Assembly (NCBI GenBank): GCA_031178305.1
Contig: JAPSJG010000076.1
Span: 1 to 11,460 of the forward strand
From: Sinorhizobium sp.
GTDB lineage: Bacteria; Pseudomonadota; Alphaproteobacteria; Rhizobiales; Rhizobiaceae
Length of the DNA stretch: 11,460 nucleotides
Reading direction: 5' to 3'
In this document: in pieces, positions 1 to 7,392 of the stretch
Layout: every line of letters starts with the position of its first letter
Position numbering within the stretch: the first letter of the stretch is position 1
Notes under the pieces: model-generated
The model's database searches: none
What the model was told of the DNA's origin: nothing
What the model saw: the letters and a program-made list of their open reading frames with translations, nothing else
Program-made: the position numbers and the translations under genes

Positions 1-72
1 GACGCCGATCTCGACCGGGCTTATGACGCGATCGACGAGGCGGCGTCGGCCTTCGCGGCGGGGCGGCTATGA
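1..72 (+). CDS. C-terminal end of an unidentified protein (truncated by the window edge)
   Basis: Frame 1 is open from the first base and ends at a TGA at 70-72, leaving 23 codons. The visible tail is rich in Asp, Ala and Glu and looks like a C-terminal amphipathic helix (DADLDRAYDAIDEAASAF). Its stop overlaps the start codon of the FabH-like gene (ATGA at 69-72), the usual sign of translational coupling within an operon, so the two proteins probably act in the same pathway. Too little is present to name the family. A class-III aminotransferase tail would be compatible, but that is only a guess. Confidence 0.6.
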   Translation, partial: DADLDRAYDAIDEAASAFAAGRL

Positions 73-1058
73 GCACCGCCAGATCATCCCGTCTTGCCGG
101 TTTCGGCCATTACGTGCCGGCGCGGCGGGTCGAAAATGCCGAGATCGAAACGAGGCTCGGCCTCGAGCCGGGCTGGATCGAGCGGCGGACGGGCATCCGT
201 GCGCGGCACTGGGTGGAGGCGGGAGATACGCTGACCGGACTTGCGTCAAAAGCCGGAGAAGCGGCGCTTCAGGAAGCGGGCATTTCGCGGGGCGATGTCG
301 CTTTGACGCTGCTTGCGACCTCCACGCCCGACCACCTGCTGCCGCCATCCGCGCCGCTGCTTGCCCATCGTCTCGGGCTTGCCAATTGCGGTGCGATCGA
401 CCTTGCCGGCGCCTGCTCGGGCTTCCTGTACGCCCTGACGCTCGCCGACGGTTTCGTCCGTGCGCAGGGAAGGCCGGTCCTTGTCGTTGCCGCCAATATC
501 CTGAGCCGTCGGATCAATCCGGCGGAAAAGGCGAGTGCGGTGCTTTTTGCCGATGCGGCCGGCGCGGTCGTCATCGAGCCTTGCGACGATCAGGACAAGG
601 GGCTCATCGGCGTCGATCTGGCGTCGGACGGGAGCGGCTACGACCTGATAACGATTCCAGCCGGCGGCAGCCGCCGTCCCTTTGCGCCGGGCATGGCGGC
701 GGAGGATGTCCTGATGACCATGCGCGACGGGCGGGAAGTGTTCGTCCGGGCCGTGGAAATGATGGCGGCCTGCGCAGATCGTGCCCTTGCCGACGCGGGA
801 ATTGGCGCGGCAGACGTCAGCCGTTTCGTGCCACACCAGGCGAATGTCCGGATCTTCGACGCGGTTTGTGGCAACCTCGGCATCGAGCCGTCAAAGATTG
901 TGCGCACCATCGAGGAGCACGGTAACTCGTCGGCAGCGACAATTCCGCTTTCGCTCTCGCTCGCACACAAGGCCAAGTCCTTCGCGCCCGGGGAGAAGCT
1001 GTTGCTGACGGCCGCCGGGGCGGGGATGACCGGAGGGGCTGTGCTCCTTGGCATGTAG
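69..1058 (+). CDS. FabH-like 3-oxoacyl-ACP synthase III (divergent paralogue)
   Basis: This 329-residue protein belongs to the ketoacyl-ACP synthase III family (E. coli FabH has 317 residues). These cytosolic thiolase-fold enzymes condense an acyl-CoA starter with malonyl-ACP. The whole catalytic triad is visible: Cys116 in DLAGACSGF, His256 in VPHQAN and Asn286 in EHGNSSAA. The N-terminal WIERRTGIRAR block and C-terminal GAGMTGGAVLL glycine-rich block are also present. The ATG at 69 overlaps the upstream stop by four bases, which supports this start. It does not look like the housekeeping rhizobial FabH, which carries CSGF in a different context (QAVCSGF), so it is probably a specialised starter-unit condensing enzyme for a secondary lipid, polyketide-like product or unusual acyl chain. 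The partner gene lies mostly outside the window, so the pathway is unknown. The family call is firm; the role is inference. Confidence 0.9.
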   Translation: MSTARSSRLAGFGHYVPARRVENAEIETRLGLEPGWIERRTGIRARHWVEAGDTLTGLASKAGEAALQEAGISRGDVALTLLATSTPDHLLPPSAPLLAHRLGLANCGAIDLAGACSGFLYALTLADGFVRAQGRPVLVVAANILSRRINPAEKASAVLFADAAGAVVIEPCDDQDKGLIGVDLASDGSGYDLITIPAGGSRRPFAPGMAAEDVLMTMRDGREVFVRAVEMMAACADRALADAGIGAADVSRFVPHQANVRIFDAVCGNLGIEPSKIVRTIEEHGNSSAATIPLSLSLAHKAKSFAPGEKLLLTAAGAGMTGGAVLLGM

Positions 1059-1221
1059 GCGACTCGGAATGCCGTCGGCTAAGCCGCATGATCGACGGAG
1101 CACAATCCGAACTCGTTATTACGGCCCTCACCAAGGGTTCGTGCCGGGCCATGAGACTTTCGCGGCATAAGCAGCCGCCGCGTTTAAGCTCACACCAGTG
1201 CCGCCAATGATCAATTCACGA

Positions 1222-1241
1222 TGACCGTATGGTTGCGGTCA
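1222..1241. terminator. Possible bidirectional hairpin between convergent genes
   Basis: TGACCG (1222-1227) and CGGTCA (1236-1241) form a perfect 6-bp stem around an 8-base loop, 20 bases beyond the stop of the minus-strand regulator. A second inverted repeat, CCGTCG (1072-1077) with CGACGG (1093-1098), lies just after the FabH-like stop. Neither is followed by a clear T-run, so intrinsic terminator activity is uncertain. The rest of 1059-1260 shows no gene. Confidence 0.25.
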
Positions 1242-1260
1242 CCTTAACTGCTCGCCCGCG

Positions 1261-1866
1261 TCAGTAATGCGGGGGGGTGATCACCCAGACGACCTTTGTC
1301 GGTTTGTCACCCGAATTGCCACAGCGGTGTGTCTCGGTACTCTTGAAGGAGAAGCTATCGCCTTCCTCGAGCTGAAAAAACTGCCCCGCGACCCAAAGGT
1401 CTAATCTTCCGGAGATGACCAGCCCGGCTTCGACACCGTCATGGCTGTAATCACCGCTGTCCGCCCCCGGTTCGATCGTGCTCAACAGCATCTCCAAGGG
1501 GCCGCTCAGATTCGGCGACAGCAACTCCTCTTCGATTCCAAGGCCCGTGAACGTGAACTTCCGGCGATTGTGCGAGCGGACGACAAGATCCTTCTCCTGC
1601 GCCGGAATGTCACTGCCGTGGAAGAACCAGTTCATGTGCACTCCTAGCGTGTCGCTGATCTTCTTCAGCACGCCTATCGGGAGCTTCGTCTGATTGCGCT
1701 CAATTTGGCTGAGATAGCCGACGGATACGTCAGCAGCATCTGCAACCTGCTGGAGGGTCAGGCCTTTGACCTTGCGCAGTTCCCTGATTTGTCCGCCAAT
1801 CGCCATCTCTTCTACTGCCTCAGCGACATTCCTCTCATCGGCTATGCGCATCATTCTTGGGGGCAT
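1261..1866 (-). CDS. XRE-family HTH transcriptional regulator with C-terminal cupin domain
   Basis: The product has 201 residues from the start chosen here. Residues about 26-80 are a lambda-repressor-like HTH (IRELRKVKGLTLQQVADAAD, then VSVGYLSQIERNQTKLP), which binds operator DNA. Residues about 125-198 form a single cupin barrel (YSHDGVEAGLVISGRLDL, then EEGDSFSF and ETHR). His142, Glu146 and His180 sit where metal or ligand contacts fall in cupins, so it probably senses a small molecule. Regulators of this build commonly control amino acid, polyamine or amine catabolism. The start at 1866 is preferred over an ATG four codons upstream (1878), because GAGG lies six bases before 1866 while no ribosome site precedes 1878. 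The gene is divergent from the two FAD/GcvT dehydrogenases, making them its likely targets, and it may autoregulate. Whether it represses or activates cannot be told. Confidence 0.9.
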   Translation of the reverse strand: MPPRMMRIADERNVAEAVEEMAIGGQIRELRKVKGLTLQQVADAADVSVGYLSQIERNQTKLPIGVLKKISDTLGVHMNWFFHGSDIPAQEKDLVVRSHNRRKFTFTGLGIEEELLSPNLSGPLEMLLSTIEPGADSGDYSHDGVEAGLVISGRLDLWVAGQFFQLEEGDSFSFKSTETHRCGNSGDKPTKVVWVITPPHY

Positions 1867-1872
1867 GGCTTT

Positions 1873-1876
1873 CCTC
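1873..1876 (-). promoter_or_regulatory. Ribosome binding site deciding the regulator start
   Basis: On the minus strand the sequence reads ATGAGGAAAGCCATG. GAGG lies six bases before the ATG at 1866, whereas the ATG ending at 1878 has no purine-rich stretch ahead of it. This favours the shorter, 201-residue regulator. Confidence 0.6.
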
Positions 1877-1960
1877 ATGAATACATGGGGAATAGTTACA
1901 TCCGCCGCCGGGGCAGAAACAATCGCCCATTGTGCAAGAATCGTCGTTCATGAAGATTTC

Positions 1961-1976
1961 CCTTGTTTTTTCAAGG
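1961..1976. promoter_or_regulatory. Candidate operator: inverted repeat CCTTG-N6-CAAGG
   Basis: CCTTG (1961-1965) and CAAGG (1972-1976) are perfect inverted arms around six T residues. The site lies about 95 bases upstream of the regulator start and 400 bases upstream of the dehydrogenase start, in the AT-rich part of the divergent region. HTH regulators of the XRE class bind as dimers to short palindromes like this. No second identical copy was found, so assignment to this regulator is inference. Confidence 0.35.
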
Positions 1977-2070
1977 TATGCTGCGCTGTCGTGATATCGG
2001 CTTCACATCTGTAAAAAATAAAGCGCATTTTTTCATTCTTGTAAAATTCATTTTTCTATGGAATGTTTCC

Positions 2071-2094
2071 TCGCGTCCGGTTTTACGGATGCGA
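2071..2094 (+). promoter_or_regulatory. Nine-base-pair inverted repeat or leader hairpin
   Basis: TCGCGTCCG (2071-2079) pairs with CGGATGCGA (2086-2094) around the loop GTTTTA. Eight of nine pairs are Watson-Crick and one is G-U. It marks the switch from the AT-rich to the GC-rich half of the intergenic region. It could be an RNA hairpin near the 5' end of the operon transcript. As DNA it is a second palindrome with a six-base spacer, so it could instead be an operator. Confidence 0.4.
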
Positions 2095-2132
2095 CGGCAC
2101 CGCCCCTTCGAAGGAAAAATAACGGGCAGGGA

Positions 2133-2345
2133 CAAACCTCGGAGTGGAAAAATGGGAGACTCTGTTTGGGACGCCTATTTCGGCGTTTTCCCGAAGGGGA
2201 TGCCGTATGCCGGGCTTCCGAGCCCAGTGGCTCCCCGGCTGATGGGTAGCCAGCGATCGAACACGAAAATCCGGGGGCGCGTCCGACCGGCCTCGAGAAG
2301 GCGGTCTAACTTGCGGGGCCTGGATCTTAGCCATCGGCCGGGCCC
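2133..2345 (+). promoter_or_regulatory. Highly structured candidate 5' leader (cis-regulatory RNA?)
   Basis: A series of stems can be drawn by hand. CAAAC/GTTTG (2133-2137 with 2164-2168) encloses GAGT/ACTC (2142-2145 with 2159-2162). ACGCC/GGCGT (2171-2175 with 2182-2186) closes a six-base loop. GCCGGG/CCCGGC (2209-2214 with 2234-2239) stacks on GAGCC/GGCTC (2220-2224 with 2229-2233). GACC-GCCT/AGGC-GGTC (2285-2306) has eight pairs and one bulged G. GGGCC/GGCCC (2316-2320 with 2341-2345) ends 19 bases before the ribosome site. An alternative fold, GGGGA/TCCCC (2196-2200 with 2232-2236) around GGGCT/AGCCC (2212-2225), competes with the third element, as in a switch. I do not recognise a known riboswitch class. 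GC-rich DNA makes some pairing by chance, so this is a candidate only. Confidence 0.35.
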
Positions 2346-2364
2346 ACCTCAGCAATACTGAAGC

Positions 2365-2368
2365 GGAG
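2365..2368 (+). promoter_or_regulatory. Ribosome binding site of the first dehydrogenase
   Basis: GGAG at 2365-2368 stands six bases before the ATG at 2375 and supports that start. It lies shortly downstream of the last predicted leader hairpin, so structure there could influence ribosome access. Confidence 0.65.
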
Positions 2369-2374
2369 ACATAA

Positions 2375-4822
2375 ATGTCTGAAGTTCCATCAACTTCTCG
2401 TGTCGTGATCATTGGAGGCGGGGCTGTCGGCGTCTCTTGCCTTTATCATCTTGCGAAAGCCGGATGGGCGGACTGCGTTCTTCTAGAGAAGAACGAGCTG
2501 ACGTCCGGCTCCACATGGCACGCGGCGGGCAACGTACCGACGTTCTCGGCCTCCTGGTCGATCATGCACATGCAGCGCTACTCGACGGAACTGTACAAGC
2601 GTCTCGGCGCTGAAGTCGACTACCCGATGAACTACCACGTCACTGGGTCTCTGCGACTGGCGCATACCGAGGAAAGGATGCTCGAGTTCCAGAGGGTCAA
2701 GGGAATGGGCCGCTACCAGGGCATGGACATCGAGATTGCCGGCCTCGACGATATCAAGCGACGCTATCCGTTCTTGGAGACCCACGATATCAAGGGCGCT
2801 CTTTACGATCCCAACGATGGCGATATCGACCCCGCGCAGCTAACGCAAGCGCTCGCGAAGGGAGCAAGGGAACTCGGCGCCAGGATCGTCCGCTTTTGCG
2901 CTGTGACCGGGGTGCGACGCGATCGTGACGAGTGGATCATCACCACAGAGAAGGGTGACGTCCGCTGCCAGTACGTGGTGAACGCGGCTGGTTACCGGGC
3001 TCAGGAGGTGGGCCGCATGTTCGGCCGGGAAGTGCCGATGGCGGTGATGAGCCATCAGTACATTCTTTTCGAAGAGATCCCGGAACTCGCGGCCTGGTCC
3101 GGCGAACACGGTTGCAAGCTGCCGCTTCTCAGAGATGTCGACAGCTCCTATTATCTCCGCCAGGAGAAGACGGGGATGAACCTCGGCCCCTATGAGCGGA
3201 CCTGCCGCGCACACTGGGCCACGCCTGATGACCCGATGCCCGACGACTTCTCCTTCCAGCTCTATCCCGATGACCTGGATCGCCTGGAATGGTACCTGAA
3301 CGACGCCGTGGAGCGCGTGCCGATCCTTGGCACCGCCGGTCTTTCAAGGATCATCAACGGGCCCATCCCCTATGCGCCGGACGGTAACCCGCTGATCGGA
3401 CCAATGCCGGGCGTGCCGAATGCTTTCGAAGCATGCGTGTTCACTTTCGGCATCGCTCAGGCCGGCGGTGCGGGGAAGGTTCTCGCTGAATGGGTCACAG
3501 AAGGCAAAACTGAATGGGACATGTGGTCCTGTGATCCGCGGCGCTTCACCGACTATACGGATCCGCAGTACTGCGTCGACAAGGCTATGGAGGTCTACGG
3601 AAACGAGTACGCGATCCACTTCCCTCGCCATGTCTGGCCAGCCGGACGCGACCGCAAGCTCTCGCCGCTGCACGATCGGATGAAGGAGATCGGCGGCCAG
3701 TTTGGTCCCTACAACGGGTGGGAGCGTGCGAACTGGTTTGCACAGCCGGGGGACGACACATCCGAACACAGCACGGAAACCTTCCGGCGGGACGGGCCGT
3801 GGTTCCGGCGCATTCGCGAGGAATGCCACGCGGTCCGCGACCATGCAGGTATCCTGGATCTCCCTGGGTTCTCTCGTTTCAAGGTCGAGGGGGAAGGAGC
3901 CCGAGACTGGCTTTCCAGCATCACGACAGGGCTCGTCCCCAAGCCAGGTCGCATAGGGCTGGCATATTTCGCCGATGAAGCGGGAAGGATCGTCACCGAG
4001 ATGTCGGTGATGGCGATCGAGGAGGAATCATTCGTCCTGATCACAGCAGCCGTTGCGCAGTGGCACGACCGCGAATGGCTCGAGAAGCATCTTCCGAAGA
4101 ATAGCCACATAACAATCACCGATGTCACTGATATGTTCTCGTGCCAGATCCTGACCGGACCCGCGTCACGCTCAATCCTTTGTGAAGTTGCCGACGCGGA
4201 TCTCGCGAAGGGCTGGCTGACACATCAGCCAGCCCACATCGCAGGCCGGGAATGCAGGCTCGTGCGCGTTTCATTCGCGGGCGAGCTCGGCTGGGAGATT
4301 CACAGCAAAGTCGAGGACACTCCCGCGATCTTCGACGTCGTCTGGGCAGCGGGGCAGAAGCACGGCCTAAGGCCATTCGGCATGTTTGCCCTCGATGCGC
4401 TGCGTCTGGAAAAGGGCTACCGCGCCTGGAAGGTCGATCTTTCGACCGACTACTCGGTTCTCGAGGGCGGTCTCGAGCGCTTTGTCAGGTGGGAAAAGCC
4501 CGAGTTCGTGGGTAAGGCCGCCATCGTCGACGCGAAACAGCAGGGCGTTCGGAGACGCTTCGTGACGCTTACCGTCGACGCTGGCGAATACGACGCGCCG
4601 TATATGTCCACCATCTGGCACGGCGATGAGATCGTCGGAGAGACGACTTCTGGAGGCTACGGTCATCGCATCGACAGGTCGATCGCGCTCGGCGTTGTCC
4701 GCTCCGACCTCGCTGCGCCCGGGACCTCGCTGGAAATCGAAATCTTTGGAAAACGCCACCAGGCCAAGGTCGAGCCAGACCAGCCGCTATGGGATCCGCA
4801 AAACGAAAGAATACGCGCATGA
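2375..4822 (+). CDS. FAD-dependent amine dehydrogenase, dimethylglycine/sarcosine dehydrogenase-like (first paralogue)
   Basis: This protein of 815 residues has the two-part DMGDH/SarDH architecture. Residues about 9-400 are a DAO-type FAD domain with the dinucleotide motif VIIGGGAVG (11-19) and His49 in TSGSTWHAAG, the position that carries covalent FAD in dimethylglycine dehydrogenase. FGIAQAGGAGKVLAEW (358-373) is the second flavin-contacting loop. Residues about 425-815 are GcvT-like (NGWERANWF at 447-455, FAGELGWEIH, C-terminal barrel) and in relatives bind tetrahydrofolate to capture the released one-carbon unit. No signal peptide is seen, so it is probably cytosolic. The segment after WHAAG (NVPTFSAS) differs from the LVGQLRAS of the second paralogue, and Glu542 occupies the place of the folate-domain catalytic Asp. 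It is the first gene after the structured leader and overlaps the next by four bases. A secondary or tertiary N-methyl amine substrate is likely; which one is unknown. Confidence 0.92.
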   Translation: MSEVPSTSRVVIIGGGAVGVSCLYHLAKAGWADCVLLEKNELTSGSTWHAAGNVPTFSASWSIMHMQRYSTELYKRLGAEVDYPMNYHVTGSLRLAHTEERMLEFQRVKGMGRYQGMDIEIAGLDDIKRRYPFLETHDIKGALYDPNDGDIDPAQLTQALAKGARELGARIVRFCAVTGVRRDRDEWIITTEKGDVRCQYVVNAAGYRAQEVGRMFGREVPMAVMSHQYILFEEIPELAAWSGEHGCKLPLLRDVDSSYYLRQEKTGMNLGPYERTCRAHWATPDDPMPDDFSFQLYPDDLDRLEWYLNDAVERVPILGTAGLSRIINGPIPYAPDGNPLIGPMPGVPNAFEACVFTFGIAQAGGAGKVLAEWVTEGKTEWDMWSCDPRRFTDYTDPQYCVDKAMEVYGNEYAIHFPRHVWPAGRDRKLSPLHDRMKEIGGQFGPYNGWERANWFAQPGDDTSEHSTETFRRDGPWFRRIREECHAVRDHAGILDLPGFSRFKVEGEGARDWLSSITTGLVPKPGRIGLAYFADEAGRIVTEMSVMAIEEESFVLITAAVAQWHDREWLEKHLPKNSHITITDVTDMFSCQILTGPASRSILCEVADADLAKGWLTHQPAHIAGRECRLVRVSFAGELGWEIHSKVEDTPAIFDVVWAAGQKHGLRPFGMFALDALRLEKGYRAWKVDLSTDYSVLEGGLERFVRWEKPEFVGKAAIVDAKQQGVRRRFVTLTVDAGEYDAPYMSTIWHGDEIVGETTSGGYGHRIDRSIALGVVRSDLAAPGTSLEIEIFGKRHQAKVEPDQPLWDPQNERIRA

Positions 4823-7266
4823 ACGAGCTTCCCGACAAAGCACGTGTGGTCATCATCGGCGGCGGCATCTCCGGATGCTCGGTCGCATATCACCTGGCGA
4901 AGCTCGGCTGGAAAGACATCGTCCTGCTTGAGCGAAAGCAACTGACGTCGGGTACCACCTGGCATGCCGCTGGACTTGTCGGTCAGTTGCGCGCCTCCGA
5001 GAACATGACGCGCCTGGCGAAATACTCCGCCGACCTCTATGTCAAGTTGGAAGAGGAGACAGGCATCGCAACGGGGATGCGCCAGAACGGCTCCATCACA
5101 GTGGCGCTGACGCAGGAACGAAATGAGGAGATTTACCGCCAAGCGACGCTTGCTCGCGCATTCGACGTGGATGTTCACGAGATCTCGCCGCGCCAGGTGA
5201 AGGAGCTTTATCCGCATCTCAACACCGACGACGTCGTCGGAGCCGTGCATTTGCCGCGTGACGGCCAATGCGATCCCGCCAATATCGCCATGGCGCTCGC
5301 CAAAGGAGCGCGCCAACTCGGCGCGAAGGTAATCGAGAACGTGAAGGTGACCGCCGTGCATGATCGCGACGGCCGCGTCACTGGCGTCTCCTGGGCTCGA
5401 GGCGAGGAGAGAGGTACGATCGAAACGGACCTCGTCGTCAACTGTGGCGGAATGTGGGGCAGGGACCTGGCCGCCCGTTCCGGCGTTACGCTTCCGTTGC
5501 ATGCATGCGAGCACTTCTACATCGTCACGGAAGCAATCGAAAACCTCTCCCGCTTGCCCGTACTGCGTGTTCCCGATGAATGCGCATACTACAAGGAAGA
5601 CGCTGGAAAGATGCTTCTCGGCGCGTTCGAGCCAAGGGCCAAGCCCTGGGGCATGGGCGGCATCAGCGAGGACTTCTGCTTCGATCAACTTCCGGAGGAT
5701 TTCGACCATTTTGAACCGATCCTTGAGAAGGCCGTCAGGCGCATGCCCATTCTTGAGACCGCGGGCATCCACACCTTCTTCAACGGTCCCGAGAGCTTCA
5801 CGCCCGACGATCGCTACTACCTCGGCGAGGCCCCCGAGCTGAAAGGGTACTGGGTCGCGGCAGGATACAACTCGATCGGCATCGCGTCGTCTGGGGGCGC
5901 GGGTTTCGCCCTTGCGCAGTGGATGAACGATGGCGACCCCCCGTTCGATCTTTGGGAGGTGGACATCCGTCGCGCCCAACCTTTCCAGCGAAACAGGCAG
6001 TACCTGAAGGAGCGGGTCACGGAGACCCTCGGCCTTCTCTACGCCGACCACTTTCCTTACCGTCAGGTGGCAACCTCGCGTGGCGTCCGCCGCACTCCGC
6101 TGCATGAACACCTCAAGGCCCGTGGTGCGGTCTTCGGAGAGGTCGCGGGTTGGGAGCGTGCGAACTGGTTCGCCAGGGGGGGCCAGGAACGCGAGTACCG
6201 CTATACGTGGAAGCGGCAGAACTGGTTCGAGAACCAGAAGGAAGAACATCTCGCTGTGCGCAACGGGGTCGGCCTGTTCGACATGACGTCCTTTGGCAAG
6301 ATCCGGATCGAGGGCAGTGACGCGACGGCATTCCTTCAGAGGGTGTGCGCCAATCAGATGGACGTCGAGCCTGGCCGTATCGTCTACACCCAAATGCTCA
6401 ACCAGCGTGGCGGCATCGAGAGCGATCTCACCGTAACGCGTCTCTCCAACACGGCCTTCTTTGCCGTCGTTCCCGGCGCGACCCTTCAGCGGGATCTCGC
6501 CTGGTTCAGGAAACAGCTCCGGCCCCAAGAGTTCGTCGTGATCACCGACGTGACGGCATCGGAATCTGTTCTCGTGCTCATGGGGCCGAAGGCACGGGAT
6601 GTGATCATCCGCGTCAGCCCCAATGACTTCTCCAACGAGGCGTTCCCGTTCGGCACGGCTCAGGAAATCGAAATCGGAATGGGACTCGCCCGCGCGCATC
6701 GTGTCAGCTACGTCGGCGAGTTGGGTTGGGAGCTTTATGTCTCCTCCGACCAGACCGCCCACGTATTCGAGGCGCTTGAGGAAGCTGGCAGGCCTTCAGG
6801 GCTTAAGCTGTGCGGTCTTCACGCGCTCGACTCCTGCCGCATCGAGAAGGCGTTCAGGCATTTTGGGCATGACATCACCGACGAGGATCACGTACTCGAG
6901 GCAGGACTGGGTTTCGCGGTGAAGACGGCGAAAGGCGAGTTCATCGGACGGGACGCCGTCCTTCGTAAACGCGAAGAGGGCCTGAAACGCCGACTCGTGC
7001 AGTTCCGCCTTAAGGACCCGGAACCGTTGCTGTTCCACAACGAAGCCCTAGTGCGTGACGGAAAGATCGTTTCGATCATCACGTCGGGCAACTACGGACA
7101 CTACCTCGGCGGCGCGATCGGGCTGGGCTACGTACCCTGCGAGGGCCAGAGCGAGGCAGATATTCTCTCGTCCAGCTACGAGATCGAGATCGCCGGCGAG
7201 CGCTACCCGGCGAAGGCATCGCTGAAGCCGATGTACGATCCCATGGCCGAACGTACCAGGACGTAA
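4819..7266 (+). CDS. Dimethylglycine/sarcosine dehydrogenase-like FAD/GcvT protein (second paralogue)
   Basis: From the ATG at 4819 the product has 815 residues. This start overlaps the previous stop (ATGA at 4819-4822) and aligns end to end with the first paralogue; an in-frame ATG at 4789 would add ten unlikely residues. The FAD domain has VIIGGGISG (11-19), the covalent-flavin His49 in TSGTTWHAAG, and GIASSGGAGFALAQW (354-368). The GcvT-like half starts near residue 425 with AGWERANWF (443-451) and keeps the folate-domain Asp536 in GGIESDLTV, then YVGELGWELY (631-640) and TSGNYGHYLGGAIGLGYV. This is the more canonical of the two: it should oxidise an N-methyl amine (dimethylglycine or sarcosine are the family's best-known substrates) and pass formaldehyde to tetrahydrofolate. 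Electrons would go to an electron-transfer flavoprotein or to oxygen; no partner gene is present. It is probably co-transcribed with its paralogue, with possible division of labour or a mixed oligomer. Confidence 0.93.
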   Translation: MNELPDKARVVIIGGGISGCSVAYHLAKLGWKDIVLLERKQLTSGTTWHAAGLVGQLRASENMTRLAKYSADLYVKLEEETGIATGMRQNGSITVALTQERNEEIYRQATLARAFDVDVHEISPRQVKELYPHLNTDDVVGAVHLPRDGQCDPANIAMALAKGARQLGAKVIENVKVTAVHDRDGRVTGVSWARGEERGTIETDLVVNCGGMWGRDLAARSGVTLPLHACEHFYIVTEAIENLSRLPVLRVPDECAYYKEDAGKMLLGAFEPRAKPWGMGGISEDFCFDQLPEDFDHFEPILEKAVRRMPILETAGIHTFFNGPESFTPDDRYYLGEAPELKGYWVAAGYNSIGIASSGGAGFALAQWMNDGDPPFDLWEVDIRRAQPFQRNRQYLKERVTETLGLLYADHFPYRQVATSRGVRRTPLHEHLKARGAVFGEVAGWERANWFARGGQEREYRYTWKRQNWFENQKEEHLAVRNGVGLFDMTSFGKIRIEGSDATAFLQRVCANQMDVEPGRIVYTQMLNQRGGIESDLTVTRLSNTAFFAVVPGATLQRDLAWFRKQLRPQEFVVITDVTASESVLVLMGPKARDVIIRVSPNDFSNEAFPFGTAQEIEIGMGLARAHRVSYVGELGWELYVSSDQTAHVFEALEEAGRPSGLKLCGLHALDSCRIEKAFRHFGHDITDEDHVLEAGLGFAVKTAKGEFIGRDAVLRKREEGLKRRLVQFRLKDPEPLLFHNEALVRDGKIVSIITSGNYGHYLGGAIGLGYVPCEGQSEADILSSSYEIEIAGERYPAKASLKPMYDPMAERTRT

Positions 7267-7392
7267 CGCCGGCACGAACAAGAAAATCATATAATGTAGA
7301 CTACCGAACCGGTGGCGGAAAAATACAAGTCTCTGCGCAATCAGGCCCCCGCAACATCGCTGCCTACGTGCTGATGACGGATAGGATTCGTA

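Larger units (their letters stand above)
1867..2374. promoter_or_regulatory. Divergent control region between the regulator and the dehydrogenase operon
   Basis: These 508 bases separate two divergent genes and hold no convincing coding sequence. Roughly 1950-2070 is markedly AT-rich for this replicon (T6 and A6 tracts, repeated TTTTTC) and is where both promoters would be expected. I could not pick a -35/-10 pair with good spacing on either strand. The part from about 2071 to 2360 is GC-rich and dense in inverted repeats, as in a structured 5' untranslated leader for the plus-strand operon. A spacer this long is generous for a simple promoter-operator region. Confidence 0.6.

Noticed and set aside
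23..925. 300-codon plus-strand frame overlapping the FabH-like gene
   Set aside because: It is in another frame of a gene with an intact catalytic triad; the translation is Arg/Cys-rich, typical of a frame shadow.
2154..2251. Resemblance to a glycine riboswitch aptamer (GGGAGA at 2154-2159, CCGAAGGGG at 2191-2199)
   Set aside because: The required downstream CUCUCAGG-type partner and the conserved closing stem are missing, and the CCGAAGGGG bases take part in another plausible stem. A covariance-model scan would settle it.
1963..2361. Plus-strand open frames inside the divergent region that might encode a small protein or leader peptide
   Set aside because: They lack a convincing ribosome site and their translations are Arg/Pro-rich and motif-free. 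The base pairing pattern fits untranslated RNA better.
4789..4818. Upstream ATG that would extend the second dehydrogenase by ten residues
   Set aside because: No ribosome site precedes it and the extension has no counterpart in the first paralogue; the ATGA overlap at 4819 is the better start.
4663..6762. 699-codon open frame on the minus strand
   Set aside because: It lies antisense to the two dehydrogenases, which have full family motifs. Long antisense frames are common in GC-rich coding DNA, and the translation shows no recognisable domain.
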